Assembly (NCBI RefSeq): GCF_030269925.1
Contig: NC_085121.1
Location: 6,217,501 to 6,281,500, forward strand
Direction: 5' to 3'
Origin: Bombyx mori
Lineage: Eukaryota; Arthropoda; Insecta; Lepidoptera; Bombycidae
DNA: 64,000 bases
Position numbers and translations under genes: made by a program. Numbering within the stretch: position 1 is the stretch's first letter; each line of letters begins with the position of its first letter. Below the pieces are notes generated by a model. The model ran no database searches and was not told the origin of the DNA. It worked only from the letters and a program-made list of their open reading frames with translations. This document shows, in pieces, positions 1 to 11,400 of this stretch.

Positions 1-265
1 TTAGTCGTGTCGAGAACAGTTGCGTCCAAGATTGTGTGACGTTAGCGGGGCAGATAAAAAAAAATAGGTAATTAGATACCTCGTTAGTAAGCGGTAGCTA
101 TACCACCCAAGTTAAGGTAATAGGTTAAAACGTGCCGAGGACTGTATGGCATTAGGGTGGGTAAAAATGTAATGTCGTCAGCGCTTCCCCCTCAAGATTG
201 GGCGCATCTTGTTGTATATTAAGCCTTGCCCCTTTGCTGGACTTCTGGCGGGGTCGACCGTCAAA

Positions 266-2036
266 ATGCCCCTTAATCGTGGGAACAACATGGTAACAAT
301 AAATAAAAAAGCAAACAAAAATAAAAACGAAACTGCTACAAAACGAAAAAGAAAGCTCGAAAAGGCAAAAGAAAGGTATAGAACGAAACGTGCAAAGGAG
401 AGTGAAAATGAAACCCACAGTTGACTACAGAAACGAAGAGAACGGTTAGCAACAGAAACACCTGAGCAACATGATACCAGGTTAATAGCACAACGTGAGA
501 GACAAAGGCAGCTGGTAGAGTCAGAAACACCTGAGCGTCATGAGTGCAGGCTAGCATCACAACGTGACAGACGAAGAGAGCTAATAGCGTCAGAAACACC
601 CGAGCGTCATGAGTCCAGGCTAGCATCACAACGTGACAGACAAAGAGAGTTGTTAGCATCAGAAACATCTGAGCGTTATGAGTCTAGGCTAGCATCACAA
701 CGTGACAGACGAAGAGAGCTAATAGCGTCAGAAACACTTGAGCGTCATGAGTCCAGGCTAAGATTACAACGTAACAGACAAATAGAGCTATTAGCGTCAG
801 AAACACCTGAGCAACATGAGGCCAGGTTAACAGGACGGCGTGAGAGACGAAATGAGTTAGAAGCTTCAGAAACACCTGAGCAACGCCACGACAGGTTAAA
901 TAACCAACGTGAGCGTGCACAGCAACGCAGAGCTGAAAATCATGTACAAGCGTTTGAAAATGCCATTAACACATCGTGTATACACGTTTGTGACATTTGC
1001 ACGAAGCATTGATATCCTAACCAAATTCATACTGTACGTTACAACACAGCTGTATTAGGATATCTACCTGCAGAACTGTCTTCAAAAACAACATTACTTT
1101 TATGTTCGCGCTGCCAAACACATGTGACCAGTAATAAAACAATAGCACCATCAAAGGCGTACTGGAATAATCTGGATCCAGGTTTAATACCAGATGAGAT
1201 TCAAGCGCTGACGCAAGCAGAGCAGCGATTGCTGTGTAGAATCATCCCGCTTGTTAAAATCGTAAAATTTACTGGGCTATACGGGCAGTACGGTTTCCGC
1301 GGACAAGCAGTGTTGTTTGCCCAAGATATCTTTGAGGTCAGTGAAAGATTACCTAATATGCTTCCAAGATCTTCCAGCCAGGTGGGTATCGTTGTAGTTA
1401 CAGAACGTTTGGAGAATTTGAACATCACAAGAGAGTTCACAATATCTCGCGAAAAATTCTACAGCGCTTTAAGATGGTTAACTAGAAATAACCCACTTTA
1501 TAGAGATGTACGCATTGACAAAAATGTCCAGATTAGTGAACAAGACTTAATACGACTTAGTGTGCTAGATATACCTGAAAACGGTGAACCTGAAAGAATT
1601 GAAATTCAAAATGTATTCATTAGTATTAATGACGTTGCTAGAATTATTCGGGCTTCATGGCATCAAGGTGACCACAGCGTTTTCACTTCGGGATTTGCCG
1701 GCGTGCAATGTAACGGCATGCACGTTATTTACCCTAAAGCCATACAGTTTCCAGCAAAATTCAATTATGGTACGGCTGAAAGAAGGATGTTGCCCTTAGT
1801 TTTGTCATGGGCATCCACCGTCCATAAAATGCAGGGCAGCACCGTCGACCATGCAGTAGTATATTTAGGCTCAAAATTGTTTGAGGAAGGACAAGCATAC
1901 GTGGCTCTAAGTCGAGTCAAGTCTCTGGAAAGGCTGTCTATGTATTGAGAAATTAGATTGTACTAAATTATCAGGTAAGAAACCATGTAATAATGATGCA
2001 CTGAATGAATTAAATAGAATGAGGAATATTCGGTAG
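266..2036 (+). pseudogene. Decayed Helitron replication-helicase ORF, internally deleted
   Basis: One reading frame runs from about 266 to 1936 and is broken by two TGA codons (422-424 and 1010-1012). A frameshift near 1935 then moves the end of the protein to the third frame, which closes at TAG 2034-2036. The N-terminal part is basic and is followed by seven 23-residue repeats. Next comes a region with paired cysteines (CDIC, CSRC) and a block resembling the N-terminal domain of insect Helitron proteins (about 1124-1550). It then jumps to the very end of a PIF1-type helicase: [16 protein letters not shown] and [14 protein letters not shown]. The Rep (HUH) nuclease and most helicase motifs are missing, so a large internal deletion is inferred. 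The product could not support rolling-circle transposition. The 5' limit of the element is not visible. Confidence 0.8.
452..934 (+). repeat. Seven 69-bp in-frame tandem repeats
   Basis: Units begin at 452, 521, 590, 659, 728, 797 and 866, exactly 69 bp apart. Each encodes 23 residues of the type ASETPERHESRL followed by a basic QRDRRREL stretch. The exact multiple of three and the conserved register show that the array expanded inside a coding frame. The repeat peptide is highly charged and probably helical. It belongs to the Helitron pseudogene. Confidence 0.9.
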
Positions 2037-2064
2037 ACAATTTCACTAAATACTAAAAACAAGA

Positions 2065-2997
2065 AAATAAAAATCGGTAAAAAAACTTTTAAGTTAAACG
2101 GTTTTATTTTATGTGCTCTGAAAACTACAAAATAAATAAGTAGTTACTTACCTATCAACCTACGTAGGTCATCTCGGTCATTAATATCTCTGATGGTAGT
2201 GGTTGTCATAACATGAACCATGTCAGCGGCCGAAAGGCAGTTCATGAAAGAACACTAACACCAGGGTTTGCTTGGTAGGTAAACTAAGCAGCCCACACTA
2301 TAACAAGTAGGTATTTTGACCTTCCAGTTCAGAAATATTTTAGTACTAGGCAGAATAGCTTTTAGGCATATTAGACTAAAATAAAAACGTGGGGCCCCTC
2401 TGAAATCATACCTATGGCAGAGCATATCTTATACTTTGGTAGATCATGAGCTCGGCGTTCGCTGGTGAAGCCGCCACGGCTGGTTATTGATGGTCAAAAC
2501 CTCCAGTTACGATTATAGTAAGTCGATTCAGCGGACGCTGGAGTCAGGAGCTATGAGGTTTTGGATGCGACCGGGATAAGCCGCTAGGATGATGATGATG
2601 ACGATTATAATAAGTCGATACAATCCACACTTAGTATAGTAGAAAGTAATACAGAAATAATAATGGGCCCCACGTTTTTATTTTAGTCTAATATGCCTAA
2701 AAGCTATTCTGCCTAGTACTAAAATATTTCTGAACTGGAAGGTCAAAATACCTACTTGTTATAGTGTGGGCTGCTTAGTTTACCTACCAAGCAAACCCTG
2801 GTGTTAGTGTTCTTTCATGAACTGCCTTTCGGCCGCTGACATGGTTCATGTTATGACAACCACTACCATCAGAGATATTAATGACCGAGATGACCTACGT
2901 AGGTTGATAGGTAAGTAACTATTTATTTATTTTGTAGTTTTCAGTGCACATAAAATAAAACCGTTTAACTTAAAAGTTTTTTTACCGATTTTTATTA
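2065..2997. repeat. 333-bp inverted repeat with a 267-bp spacer
   Basis: The left arm 2065-2397 is the reverse complement of the right arm 2665-2997. I saw only two mismatches (near 2110 and near 2128-2132). The outer ends read AATAAAAATCGG and CCGATTTTTATT; the inner ends read CGTGGGGCCC and GGGCCCCACG. The spacer 2398-2664 has no open frame that I recognise and contains an ATG/ATGATGATGATGA stretch. The repeat starts 29 bp after the Helitron stop, so the arms may be Helitron 3' sequence copied twice head to head. They could instead be the long terminal repeats of a foldback element. No convincing target duplication is visible. Confidence 0.9.
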
Positions 2998-3014
2998 ATC
3001 TATCTACTGACAAA

Positions 3015-3240
3015 ATAAGCCCGGTAACCGTACCTGTCGAATTTGACAAAGAGTTTGACGTGCAACTTAACCTAAGCATCAGTCCGTTGAGTTTCTCGCC
3101 GGATCTTCTCAGTGGGTTGCGATTCCGATCCGGAGCAGATTCATTGGCGAAGCAGCTACTCTTGAGTTGTTAGGTCTCCGTTGGAGGTGCTCGTGTAGCT
3201 GTTAGCAAATCTCGCCCCTTCTGGCTGAGCCCTTGCTCGC
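3015..3240 (+). mobile_element. LINE-B 3' end fragment
   Basis: This matches the last codons and 3' UTR of the full-length LINE at 37523-42705, including the GAGTTTCTCGCCGGATCTTC block and the GCTGAGCCCTTGCTCGCCCA end. It is diverged, 5'-truncated and noncoding. Confidence 0.85.
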
Positions 3241-3304
3241 CCACCGGTGCATCGCTAGATACAAATGCACTGGACGTCTTATCCTTTAGGCCACGACGAC
3301 TTCG
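3241..3304 (-). mobile_element. Bm1 SINE head fragment
   Basis: This holds only the tRNA-like 5' end of Bm1, in reverse: GGTGCATCGCT through TTTAGGCCACGACGACTTC. It is joined directly to the LINE-B fragment. Confidence 0.75.
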
Positions 3305-3343
3305 ACAAAATATAATCTAAATATAATTCCTATATTGCACTAA

Positions 3344-4436
3344 CGGCCTGGCCACGGGGATCGGCGGTGCGAACAGCGAAGCGGTGGACGAGGCGACCAT
3401 TCGCGCAGCACCGTTTGCAGGCCACGGGTACTCACGTTCGCCGCCGCGACTAGTAAGGAAGTCCGACAGCGAAATGTCTATATCGAAATTATCTCGATAT
3501 TGCTTACAAATTAATCGTTTTTTGGTTCAGGACCTATTATTTGGAAAAGATTGTGAAGTACATGATTTGAATAAGAATCGGAGTATACCTATAGATGGAG
3601 AATTCCACAAGAAGTACGAGAAATACTTTGGGTGGCTAGACTTCCAAATAGCTGGTCTAGCTAGTATTTCAGCTTTTTTTTTTATTGCTTAGATGGGTGG
3701 ACGAGCTCACAGCCCACCTTGTGTTAAGTGGTTACTGGAGCCTATAGACATCCACAACGTAAATTTCCACCCACCTTGAGATATAAGTTCTAAGGTCTCA
3801 AGTATAGCTATAATGGCTGCCTCACCCTTCAAACCGAAACGCATTACTACTTCACGGCAGAAATAGGCAGGGTGGTAGTACCCACCCGTGTGGACTCACA
3901 AGAGGTCCTACCACCAGTAATTACGCAAATTATAATTTTGAGGATTTCATTTTTATTACACGATGTTATTCCTTCACCGTGGAAATCAATCGTGAACATT
4001 TGTTGAGTACGTATTTCATTACAAAAATTGGTACCCACCTGATATTCGAACACCGGTGCATCGCTCACTCAACACGATTGCACCGGACGTCCGTTAGGCC
4101 ACGACAACTTTAAAAATATAAAATAAAAAATAAATAAAAAATTTAAAAATTTCGGCGTTAATTTTTCGCGGCGAAAACAACTAAACTCATTTAATCACTG
4201 TACTATTCGCCGCGACTACCGCTCGACTCCGTGGCTCGCGCCGTCCGTATTCATGCATTTGTTTTGCTCGCCCGCCGCATCGCGCGATTCGCTCGGTACA
4301 TTTCGCCGGTCGCTTCGCCCGCGCCGGTGCGCGTGGCTTCATAAGTACATTTCTATGCGCTTGTTTTAGTCGCTAGACGCTTCGCCGTTCGCACCGCGCG
4401 AATATTCGTATCGGCGAATGTCCCGTGGCCAGGCTG
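3344..4436. mobile_element. PIF/Harbinger-type element with nested SINE
   Basis: Terminal inverted repeats begin CGGCCTGGCCACGGG at 3344 and, on the other strand, CAGCCTGGCCACGGG ending at 4436. The GC-rich subterminal parts also pair (GTGCGAACAGCGAAGCG against GTGCGAACGGCGAAGCG). The flanks are TAA at 3341-3343 and TAA at 4437-4439, which fits the 3-bp TTA/TAA duplication of the PIF/Harbinger superfamily. About 655 bp remain after removing the inserted Bm1. The frame at 3384-3692 does not resemble a transposase, so the element is probably non-autonomous. Confidence 0.75.
3674..4111 (-). mobile_element. Bm1 SINE, near full length, nested
   Basis: It is present in reverse from the poly-T at 3674 to the tRNA-like head at about 4111 (GGCCACGAC). 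It lies inside the Harbinger-type element and so inserted later. Confidence 0.9.
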
Positions 4437-4480
4437 TAAGTGTGAAATTTTTAAAAAATCTATTTTTACCGTTTTTTTAG

Positions 4481-5237
4481 ATCTTAGAAATGGCGTATGA
4501 AGGTAACGAGGCCAGCATGGTAATTGTATTACCGAACGAAATTGATGGCCTTGATCAAGTCCTACGGAAACTAGCCGACGGCTTCGATCTCATCGCAGTA
4601 TGGGAGAAGCTGATCTCAACAAAACTACAAGTCATAATACCCAAATTCAAGACTGAAACTGAAATAGACCTTACGCATGTTTTCTCAAAGGTACCTTATC
4701 TACATATAGAATTACTTTTACTGGTAGGACCTCTTGGGAGTCCGCACGGGTAGGTACCACCACCCTGCCTATTTCTGCCGTGAAGCAGTAATGCGTTTCG
4801 GTTTGAAGGGTGGGCCGTTGTAACTATACTTGAGACCTTAGAACTTATATCTCAAGGTGGGTGGCGCATTTACGTTGTATATGTCTATGGGTTCCAGTAA
4901 CTCCTTAACACCAGGTGGCCTGTGGGCTCGTCCACTCATCTAACCAATAAAAAAAAAATTAAAAAGTACGCGTACCCATGCTTACTATTGAACGTAAAAA
5001 AAAAAAAATGGATTTAAAGTACTTTCAGATTTGTACCTGCATGTAGTTGCCAAATTGATATTAGAACTTCAAACAAGCTAAATTAATTTTAGTTGGGCAT
5101 TAATGCGATCTTCCGTCGCGAAAATTCTGGTGTGTCGAAGATCTTGGATAACAACGAGTCGTTGTATATCTCGAAGGCCATACAAAAAGCCTTCATTGAA
5201 GTGAATGAAGAAGGAGCCGAAGCGGCTGCTGCCACTC
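4481..5237 (+). CDS. Serpin, two internal exons (partial gene)
   Basis: Exons are 4481-4690 and 5093-5237. The first follows the acceptor GTTTTTTTAG and ends AAG|GTACCT. It encodes ILEMAYEGNEASMVIVLPNE and later KLQVIIPKFKTETEIDLTHV, the core of the serpin fold. The second follows AATTTTAG and ends ACTC|GTAAGT. It begins LGINAIF and reaches YISKAIQKAFIEVNEEGAEA followed by AAAT, which is the conserved strand and hinge just before the reactive centre loop. Both exons are in phase 0/0/1 and share one frame when joined. An alanine-rich hinge is typical of inhibitory serpins, which trap serine or cysteine proteases; insect members mostly act in haemolymph. The N-terminal exons are not in the window, since 1-4440 is transposon DNA. 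Which serpin this is cannot be told without the loop. Confidence 0.9.
4717..4958 (+). mobile_element. Bm1 SINE, 3' part, in serpin intron
   Basis: It runs from TTACTGGTAGGACCTC to the ACCAATAAAAAAA tail between the two serpin exons and is missing the tRNA-like head. Confidence 0.9.
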
Positions 5238-5317
5238 GTAAGTACGATTTAAGTCTGAGTCCTAAGTCTTTAAGAAATACTTAAACAGTCTTACTAATTT
5301 ATAACATTTTTGCTTAG

Positions 5318-5349
5318 ATATGGTCACGAAGGTGGGACTTGATATTTCC
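5318..5349 (+). CDS. Possible serpin reactive-loop mini-exon
   Basis: The acceptor TTTTTGCTTAG precedes 32 nt ending TTTCC|GTAAAA. Joined to the preceding exon, it extends the hinge as T-H-M-V-T-K-V-G-L-D-I-S with no stop. The position and phase suit a reactive-loop exon, but the exon is very short and the link to the next exon is not in phase, so this is weak. Confidence 0.25.
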
Positions 5350-5699
5350 GTAAAATCCATTAAAAATCACATAATTTGTGTCATCACAATCACTTTTACA
5401 ATCGTCTACGTCAATTTTATTGTAGATGTAAATTGTATGACTTTTTTTATTGTTGTCTAAAATAGATATTGTGCTCGTAATTAATGCCCTTTGAATTGAA
5501 AATTCAGTGTTATAGTGAGCGGTAGGTCTCAGGGGTATTTTATTCAACAAAACTATGGGTTAGTAGTCACTAATATCAAATTTCGAATTCTAATCTTGTT
5601 ATGTACACAAACAATTTTCGATTTAAAAGGACAATTACAATAAGACGCGGGCGCACGCTACTCACACTTCAACCGGAAGCTCCCGGAACATAGATTATA

Positions 5700-6055
5700 C
5701 ACTTCTCTGTCACCGAATGGTAAACCGTCGACGTCGCCCAAAGCACGTCATTATGGATCCTCCCGATCCATTAACGGGCTTTTAGGCACCACAAGCACCG
5801 GTCACCATCCTCATCGAACCCGTCGCTTGCGACGGCTCGACGAGCGAATTAACCCATAGACACAGCCCACTGAGTTTCTCGCCGGATCTTCTCAGTGGGT
5901 CGCGTTTCCGATCCGGTGGTAGATTCTGCGAAGCACTGCTCTTGCTAGGTTAGTGTTAGCAACTCTCCGGTTTGACCCCCGTGAGCTCACCTACAAACGT
6001 TGGAGTGAAGCTGAAATAGCCACTCAAGGCTATCAGGATAGGTAGGAGAAAAAAA
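5700..6055 (+). mobile_element. LINE-A 3' end
   Basis: It starts in the tail of ORF2 (GTAAACCGTCGACGTCGCCC) and continues through GAGTTTCTCGCCGGATCTTC and the GGCTATCAGGATAGGTAGG end to a short A tract. It is 5'-truncated, like every LINE-A copy here. Confidence 0.85.
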
Positions 6056-6551
6056 AATCTCTGTCAAAAGACGGACATAGATACTAAAAACTATGCATAG
6101 CGAGCGGGAATACGGCCGCGAGAGTGACGTACCGGTCGGTTTGCTATAGTGTTTTTTTTTTATTGCTGTTCACATAGATATGGTGTTAAGAAAGCGGCGT
6201 GCTCATTATCCCGCTCCGATCGTCCGGGCTGATCGACCTTTTCTTTATTTCCTCATTGGGCCTGATCACACGATGCTGTTCGTCGGTCTGTACCAAGGAC
6301 GTACATAACTCAGCCTTATATTTGGATGAGCATCTGTTCCCCGTCCATTACTTCCGCTTTTAAAGGTAATCTAATTAGCTTTTTTGTATGAATGCCAAAA
6401 ATAAATTTTAAAGATGTACATAAATAAATCTTCGGAGTTGTGAGTGTTGCAACTTTTTACTTAAAAATTTCAACTATCCTCTATATTCAAATTTTTGCAT
6501 TTAAACTCGTGAGTTTTTCCATTTTTCCTCAATTTTATGTTTTTCTTTTAG

Positions 6552-6681
6552 GTATCCCAGTGTCTTGTCCTTCTACATAATAAGAGGTGGTAATAATACT
6601 TCTGGAGTATTTATTTGGTATTTATCCTGTTTGAGTATTGATACTGCGACCGCTTGTAAAAAATTAGAATTAGCCTGTTGA
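6552..6681 (+). CDS. Possible terminal serpin exon, degenerate
   Basis: After the acceptor TTTTCTTTTAG, one frame reads YPSVLSFYIIRGGNNTSGVF followed by IWYLSCL and stops at TGA 6679-6681. FYIIR and TSGVFI resemble the final strands of serpins, where FIG(R) usually follows; here a W replaces the glycine. A possible polyadenylation signal AATAAA lies in the AAATAAAAG about 80 bp later. The acceptor phase does not match the mini-exon at 5318. Either another exon is missing or the 3' end is decayed. Confidence 0.4.
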
Positions 6682-7279
6682 CAACAGAGTGATGAGTATG
6701 AAAAGAAATTTGTATTAAATAATAGAAATATGTGTTTAATTTATTATTTTATTTAGAAATAAAAGTTTTCTGTTTGCTGTAAATATCCTATTATATCATA
6801 ATATATGCTACATTCGTGAAAAAATAGACAATATTTCATTTATATTAGTTTGTACATTGAAGATATTCACGAACCCTATTCACGGGTTTTTTGTTTGAAA
6901 ATTTTGTTTTTAAAAATCTTTTACAACACCTTTAACTTCAACGACAATAAAAATATACACAACGAAATCAAAGAAGCTTGTATTTCAGAGAATCTCAAAG
7001 TTTTGCAATATTCAATGTATTCTTAAACAAAAACAAGTCTGCTGGACTTGTGTTTAACACTAACTTAAATTAATAAATGTAATCAAAATTAATAAAAAAA
7101 ATAATATGTTAGTACTTAAAAGTTACGTTATTAAGAGATCCATTATCGACATTAAATAAATGTTTTTTCTTTAATATTAGTATCAATTGATTTCAAATTT
7201 ATATTACTTTGTCAATTTCAGAGAAAAAAAAAACAATAATTTCAGCAAATAGCGTTGATTTTAAATTATTATTTTTTTG

Positions 7280-7560
7280 TACGAAAAATATGACATGTCT
7301 ACCTAATGGTGAGTGGTTACCATTTCTTATGAAGATCGTTACTCGAGGAGGATTTTGTTCAAATCGTACCCAAGATACGCAGTTTTATTCAAGAGCAGTA
7401 TAGTATATGTTTTGATACGCCCTGTAGAATGAGCTCATTGCTGCCAGACAGTACTGATGGTCTGTGCTCCGCCAGGGCGAGGTGCGATTTTATGGTAAAA
7501 TTGAGATCATCACAAACTATTACTCAGAATTGCTTATGTTTTGTTGTAATTGGAATGCTT
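7280..7560 (-). mobile_element. Old degraded LINE/SINE tail copy
   Basis: The segments CCTAATGGTGAGTGGTTACC and GAGGTGCGATTTTATGGTAA align with the element at 10244-10612 but with many changes. Only scattered similarity is left. Confidence 0.45.
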
Positions 7561-8129
7561 CATACTAAATTTGATTACATTTTAAACACAATACGTGCTA
7601 ATGCGAAAACCTATGTAGAAAACATCTTCCTCTTCGATAAACGATAAACTAAATAATCTGTCTACTCGTAATACGAATTTACCAAGCGTTTATAGCACGA
7701 TCGATTTAATCCAGCAAAATTAGAAGGTAAAGTAAATCGAAATTTCTATGATATAATTAATTACTATATTCATAAGTACTATTCCGAATATTTGCACTGT
7801 TCATAATTCTTATTTTACCATTAGGTACAATGCTTGTTCATTAATCGAGTAATAGATTAATGAATATTTTGTTGTTGTTAATTAGATGTTGCGCAATGGA
7901 TGCTAAACGTTGCTCGTTTCAGACGATCCGTTATGACCAAGGTGAGATATAAAACCATAACCTACAACGATTTAGCTCAGTCCTCTGCATTTATTTTCAA
8001 GTTTATCCCATGCTATGAAAGCAAATAAGTCATCTATTGGTTATATCCTCATTTGGGTTAATGTTAGTATGTATCATTGTATGTAGTCTAAATAATTGAC
8101 CAGAGGTAAAATATAGCAAACATATGGGC

Positions 8130-8391
8130 CAGCCTTTCCCAAATTGGGCGATAACACCCCCTTGCGGGCGCTGCAGGCTTAAAGGGGGGCTAAGGGGGGG
8201 GGTAAGAGACCCAGAAAAAAAATGGGACGTGTGTAGAGGCTTTGGAGGCGATTTGTAATTTCTAGGAGGGCTCTTAGACACTGACTGAGCTCTCGCTATA
8301 GCGGTTTTTAAGTAGGTGAAAAAATGGGGGCGCTAAAAAATAATATTATTCTCAAAGTGGGCAGTATACAAAATAAGTTTGGGAAACCCTG
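8130..8391. mobile_element. hAT-type MITE, 262 bp
   Basis: The ends are CAGCCTTTCCCAAA and, inverted, CAGGGTTTCCCAAA. The 8-bp flanks are ATATGGGC (8122-8129) and ATATAGGC (8392-8399), with one mismatch. An 8-bp duplication and CAG-type ends are hallmarks of hAT. It is noncoding and lies just 3' of the formamidase stop codon. Confidence 0.75.
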
Positions 8392-8417
8392 ATATAGGCT
8401 GTTAATTTAAAGTCGCG

Positions 8418-11400
8418 TCATATGTGCTTACGAATATCATGAATCAACAAGTTCTTAAGGTAGTTGTTGCTGTTCGCGAAGCACTCGACTATTTCGTGAT
8501 GATCCATATCGTCTTTGATCTCCAAATACATGTTCTGCATCAAGCACGTATTGTGTAAAAGCTCATAGAACTCTCTCGATTGCCTCTTGAAAGTCGGGCT
8601 GTCGTTTTGGGCCGCAAAAATGTAAATTCTGATCCTTCGCGACTGTAAGTGGGAGAAACAATCGAATTGCGGGGACAGCGGCACCGCCCACTCGTGAGGC
8701 AGTTGCACGGATCTGTTGACTGATGTATTTACGACTTCCCGTAAGTCGTACAGTCCTGAAATAAGGAAGGCTCCCTGGAGGTGGTGTGAATCGGGCGTGT
8801 TTTCGAAGAATTCGGAACTGGCCAGGAGTTTCGCTACCAGATGCGCTCCCGTTCCGTGTCCCGCGAAGTAAACGCCTCTGAAATACGATGAGAATTCCGT
8901 TTTGTTAGGAGAACAGTAAAACAGCAAAGGATGCAACGGTGTTCGAATCCTGCAGGCGGGTACCAATTTTTCTAATGAAATACGTACCCACTTAACAAAT
9001 GTTCACGATTGACTTCCACGGTGAAGGAATAGCATCGTGTAGTAAAAATCAAAACCCCCAAAATTATAATTTGCGGGTAATTACTGGTGGTAGGACCTCT
9101 TATGAGTCTGCACGGATAGGTACCACCACCTCGCCTATTTCTGCCGTGAAGCAGTAATGCGTTTCGGTTTGAATGGCAGGGTAGCCGTTGTAACTATACT
9201 GAGAACTTAGAACTTATATCTCAAGGTGGGTAGTACATGCGCTATGGTGTTGTAGATGTTTATGGTGTCCAGTAACCACTTAACATCATGTGGGCTGTGA
9301 GCTCATCATAGATAGGTAGGTATCTAAGCAATTAAAAAAAAACATTAATTCAATCGTCAGATATTCGTTTAAAGCAGTAATGTTTTTGTTTATTTAATGT
9401 TATATTCCATCTTAGACAAAAAATAATAATAATAGTCATACTATTAAAAATAATTACTAATTATCTTTTAAATACTTTGGACTAATTAAAACTACTTATA
9501 TGATTAAGACTCACGTGGTCTTTCGTTACCACGAGGAGTAAAATGTATTCGGAATGTCCAAAATAATGAAGTTACAATAATAAACACGAGGTTACAATAA
9601 TAAACACCGTAGAATTGCCTTTTATTATTTACGACTTGCGAATCCTGAAGTAAATTTAGTACATACTTACTTACTTACCAACCCTGCACTATTCAAAAAG
9701 CGGGCTCATGAAAGTAAAGAATGAATGTGTTGACTTTAGACTATTTCCTTGTGCATAACGGTTCCTATTGTGTCAAATTCTGCATACAGTAGCTTTTAAT
9801 TATTTTTCCTCACCTAGAATTCATCTTCTCAGCGTATTCGAAGATGTATCTCGCAGCGTTCTGTATCTGATTGACGACCTCAGCAAGCGTGACCGCGGGA
9901 CAGAGATCATAACCAACAATTATCGTCTTAACGCCGGCGGGGTAGAGGGATTTTGCTGGATAACGTGATATTTCACGAGACACGTCCGGCCAGTATCCAC
10001 CGTGAATGAACACGAGAATTGGAGATTCTGCGAACATAATGCGTAACTAATATACAAAAATGAATGTTTATGTGCTTTATTTGACGAATTCATTCGCGTT
10101 TGGTTTACACGATTTCTTTGGAATTTGGTACACTAGTTACGTTTGGTACAGGATTTTTTCAAACGACCATCAATGTAGCACACGCAGCGCGTACCTATTT
10201 CATTAATTTTATAGCCAAAAGTATGTATATAGTGTATCAGTGTAGTTTTTTTTTATTTATTGCTCCTGTAGCCAGACGAGCATACGGCCGTCGCCTATGG
10301 ACTTCAGCAATGCCAGGGGCAGAGCCAAGCCGCTGCCTACTGCTTAATACTCTCCACAAGCCTCGTTTGAAGAAGGACATGTCATAGCGCTCGGGAAATA
10401 CCGTGGAGGGCAGCTCATTCCATAGCCAGATTGTACGTGACAAAAAAGACCTCTGGAAACGCACTGTGGATGACCGCAGTGGTTCCAGGTAGTATGGATG
10501 AACTCTACTTCGGTGGCGGGCGGTGCGATGGTAAAACCGAGATGATGGTATCATCTGGAACAATTCCTCAGAGCAATCCTTCGCATCAGCTCGAGCAGTA
10601 CTTCGCATGCATAGTTACTATAAAAAAACATCGGGAACAAGAATTAAGATTCTATGAAAATAAAATAAACTACGTGTACTTTTAGTATTTAAATTATTAT
10701 TTGGTTTATTGAATAGGATACTGATGGTATGGCGTGTTGTGGTCCTCCACGAGTAAGCACTACCACCCTGTCTCTTTCTGCCGTGAAGCAGAAATGCCTT
10801 TCGTTTTAAATCTTAGCGCAGCCGTTGTTTGGTAAAATTGGGACTTTGAACCCAAACCTCTAGGTGGCTGGCGGCATTTACATTGTTGATGTCTATGTGT
10901 TCCGGTATCTACCTAACACCAGGTGAGCTCATCCACTGATCTCAGTAATAATAAAAATATTGAATAATATTATACATCAACATTACAGACTATTAGTAGT
11001 ACAAGATGACTCGACAAGACGCCACGCAAAGGGCGGCGACACCAACTGGTGAGAGATATACTCGTATGTATTAAAGGAGTCATAAAGCACAATATAAAAG
11101 ATATTGGACATTCATATTTATACAAACATATTTAATCTGAACATAATAATTTTAGGGTAGACAGGCGTTACAGTATCCATGCCATTAAAATAAAGATAAA
11201 GATACCAAAAGTGAGTTATACGCATTTTTGTTTATTCACATTAGTTGTTAATTAAAACTTTCTTAATAAATAAAAAAAAGGTAATGTATATGTAGAAACC
11301 AAGCAATTACAAGATAGTTCCGACACTAGACAGCATCGAGACAGAATCAGAAATGAGGAGATTCGTAGAAGAACCAAAGATGCTGATATAGCCCGTAGGA

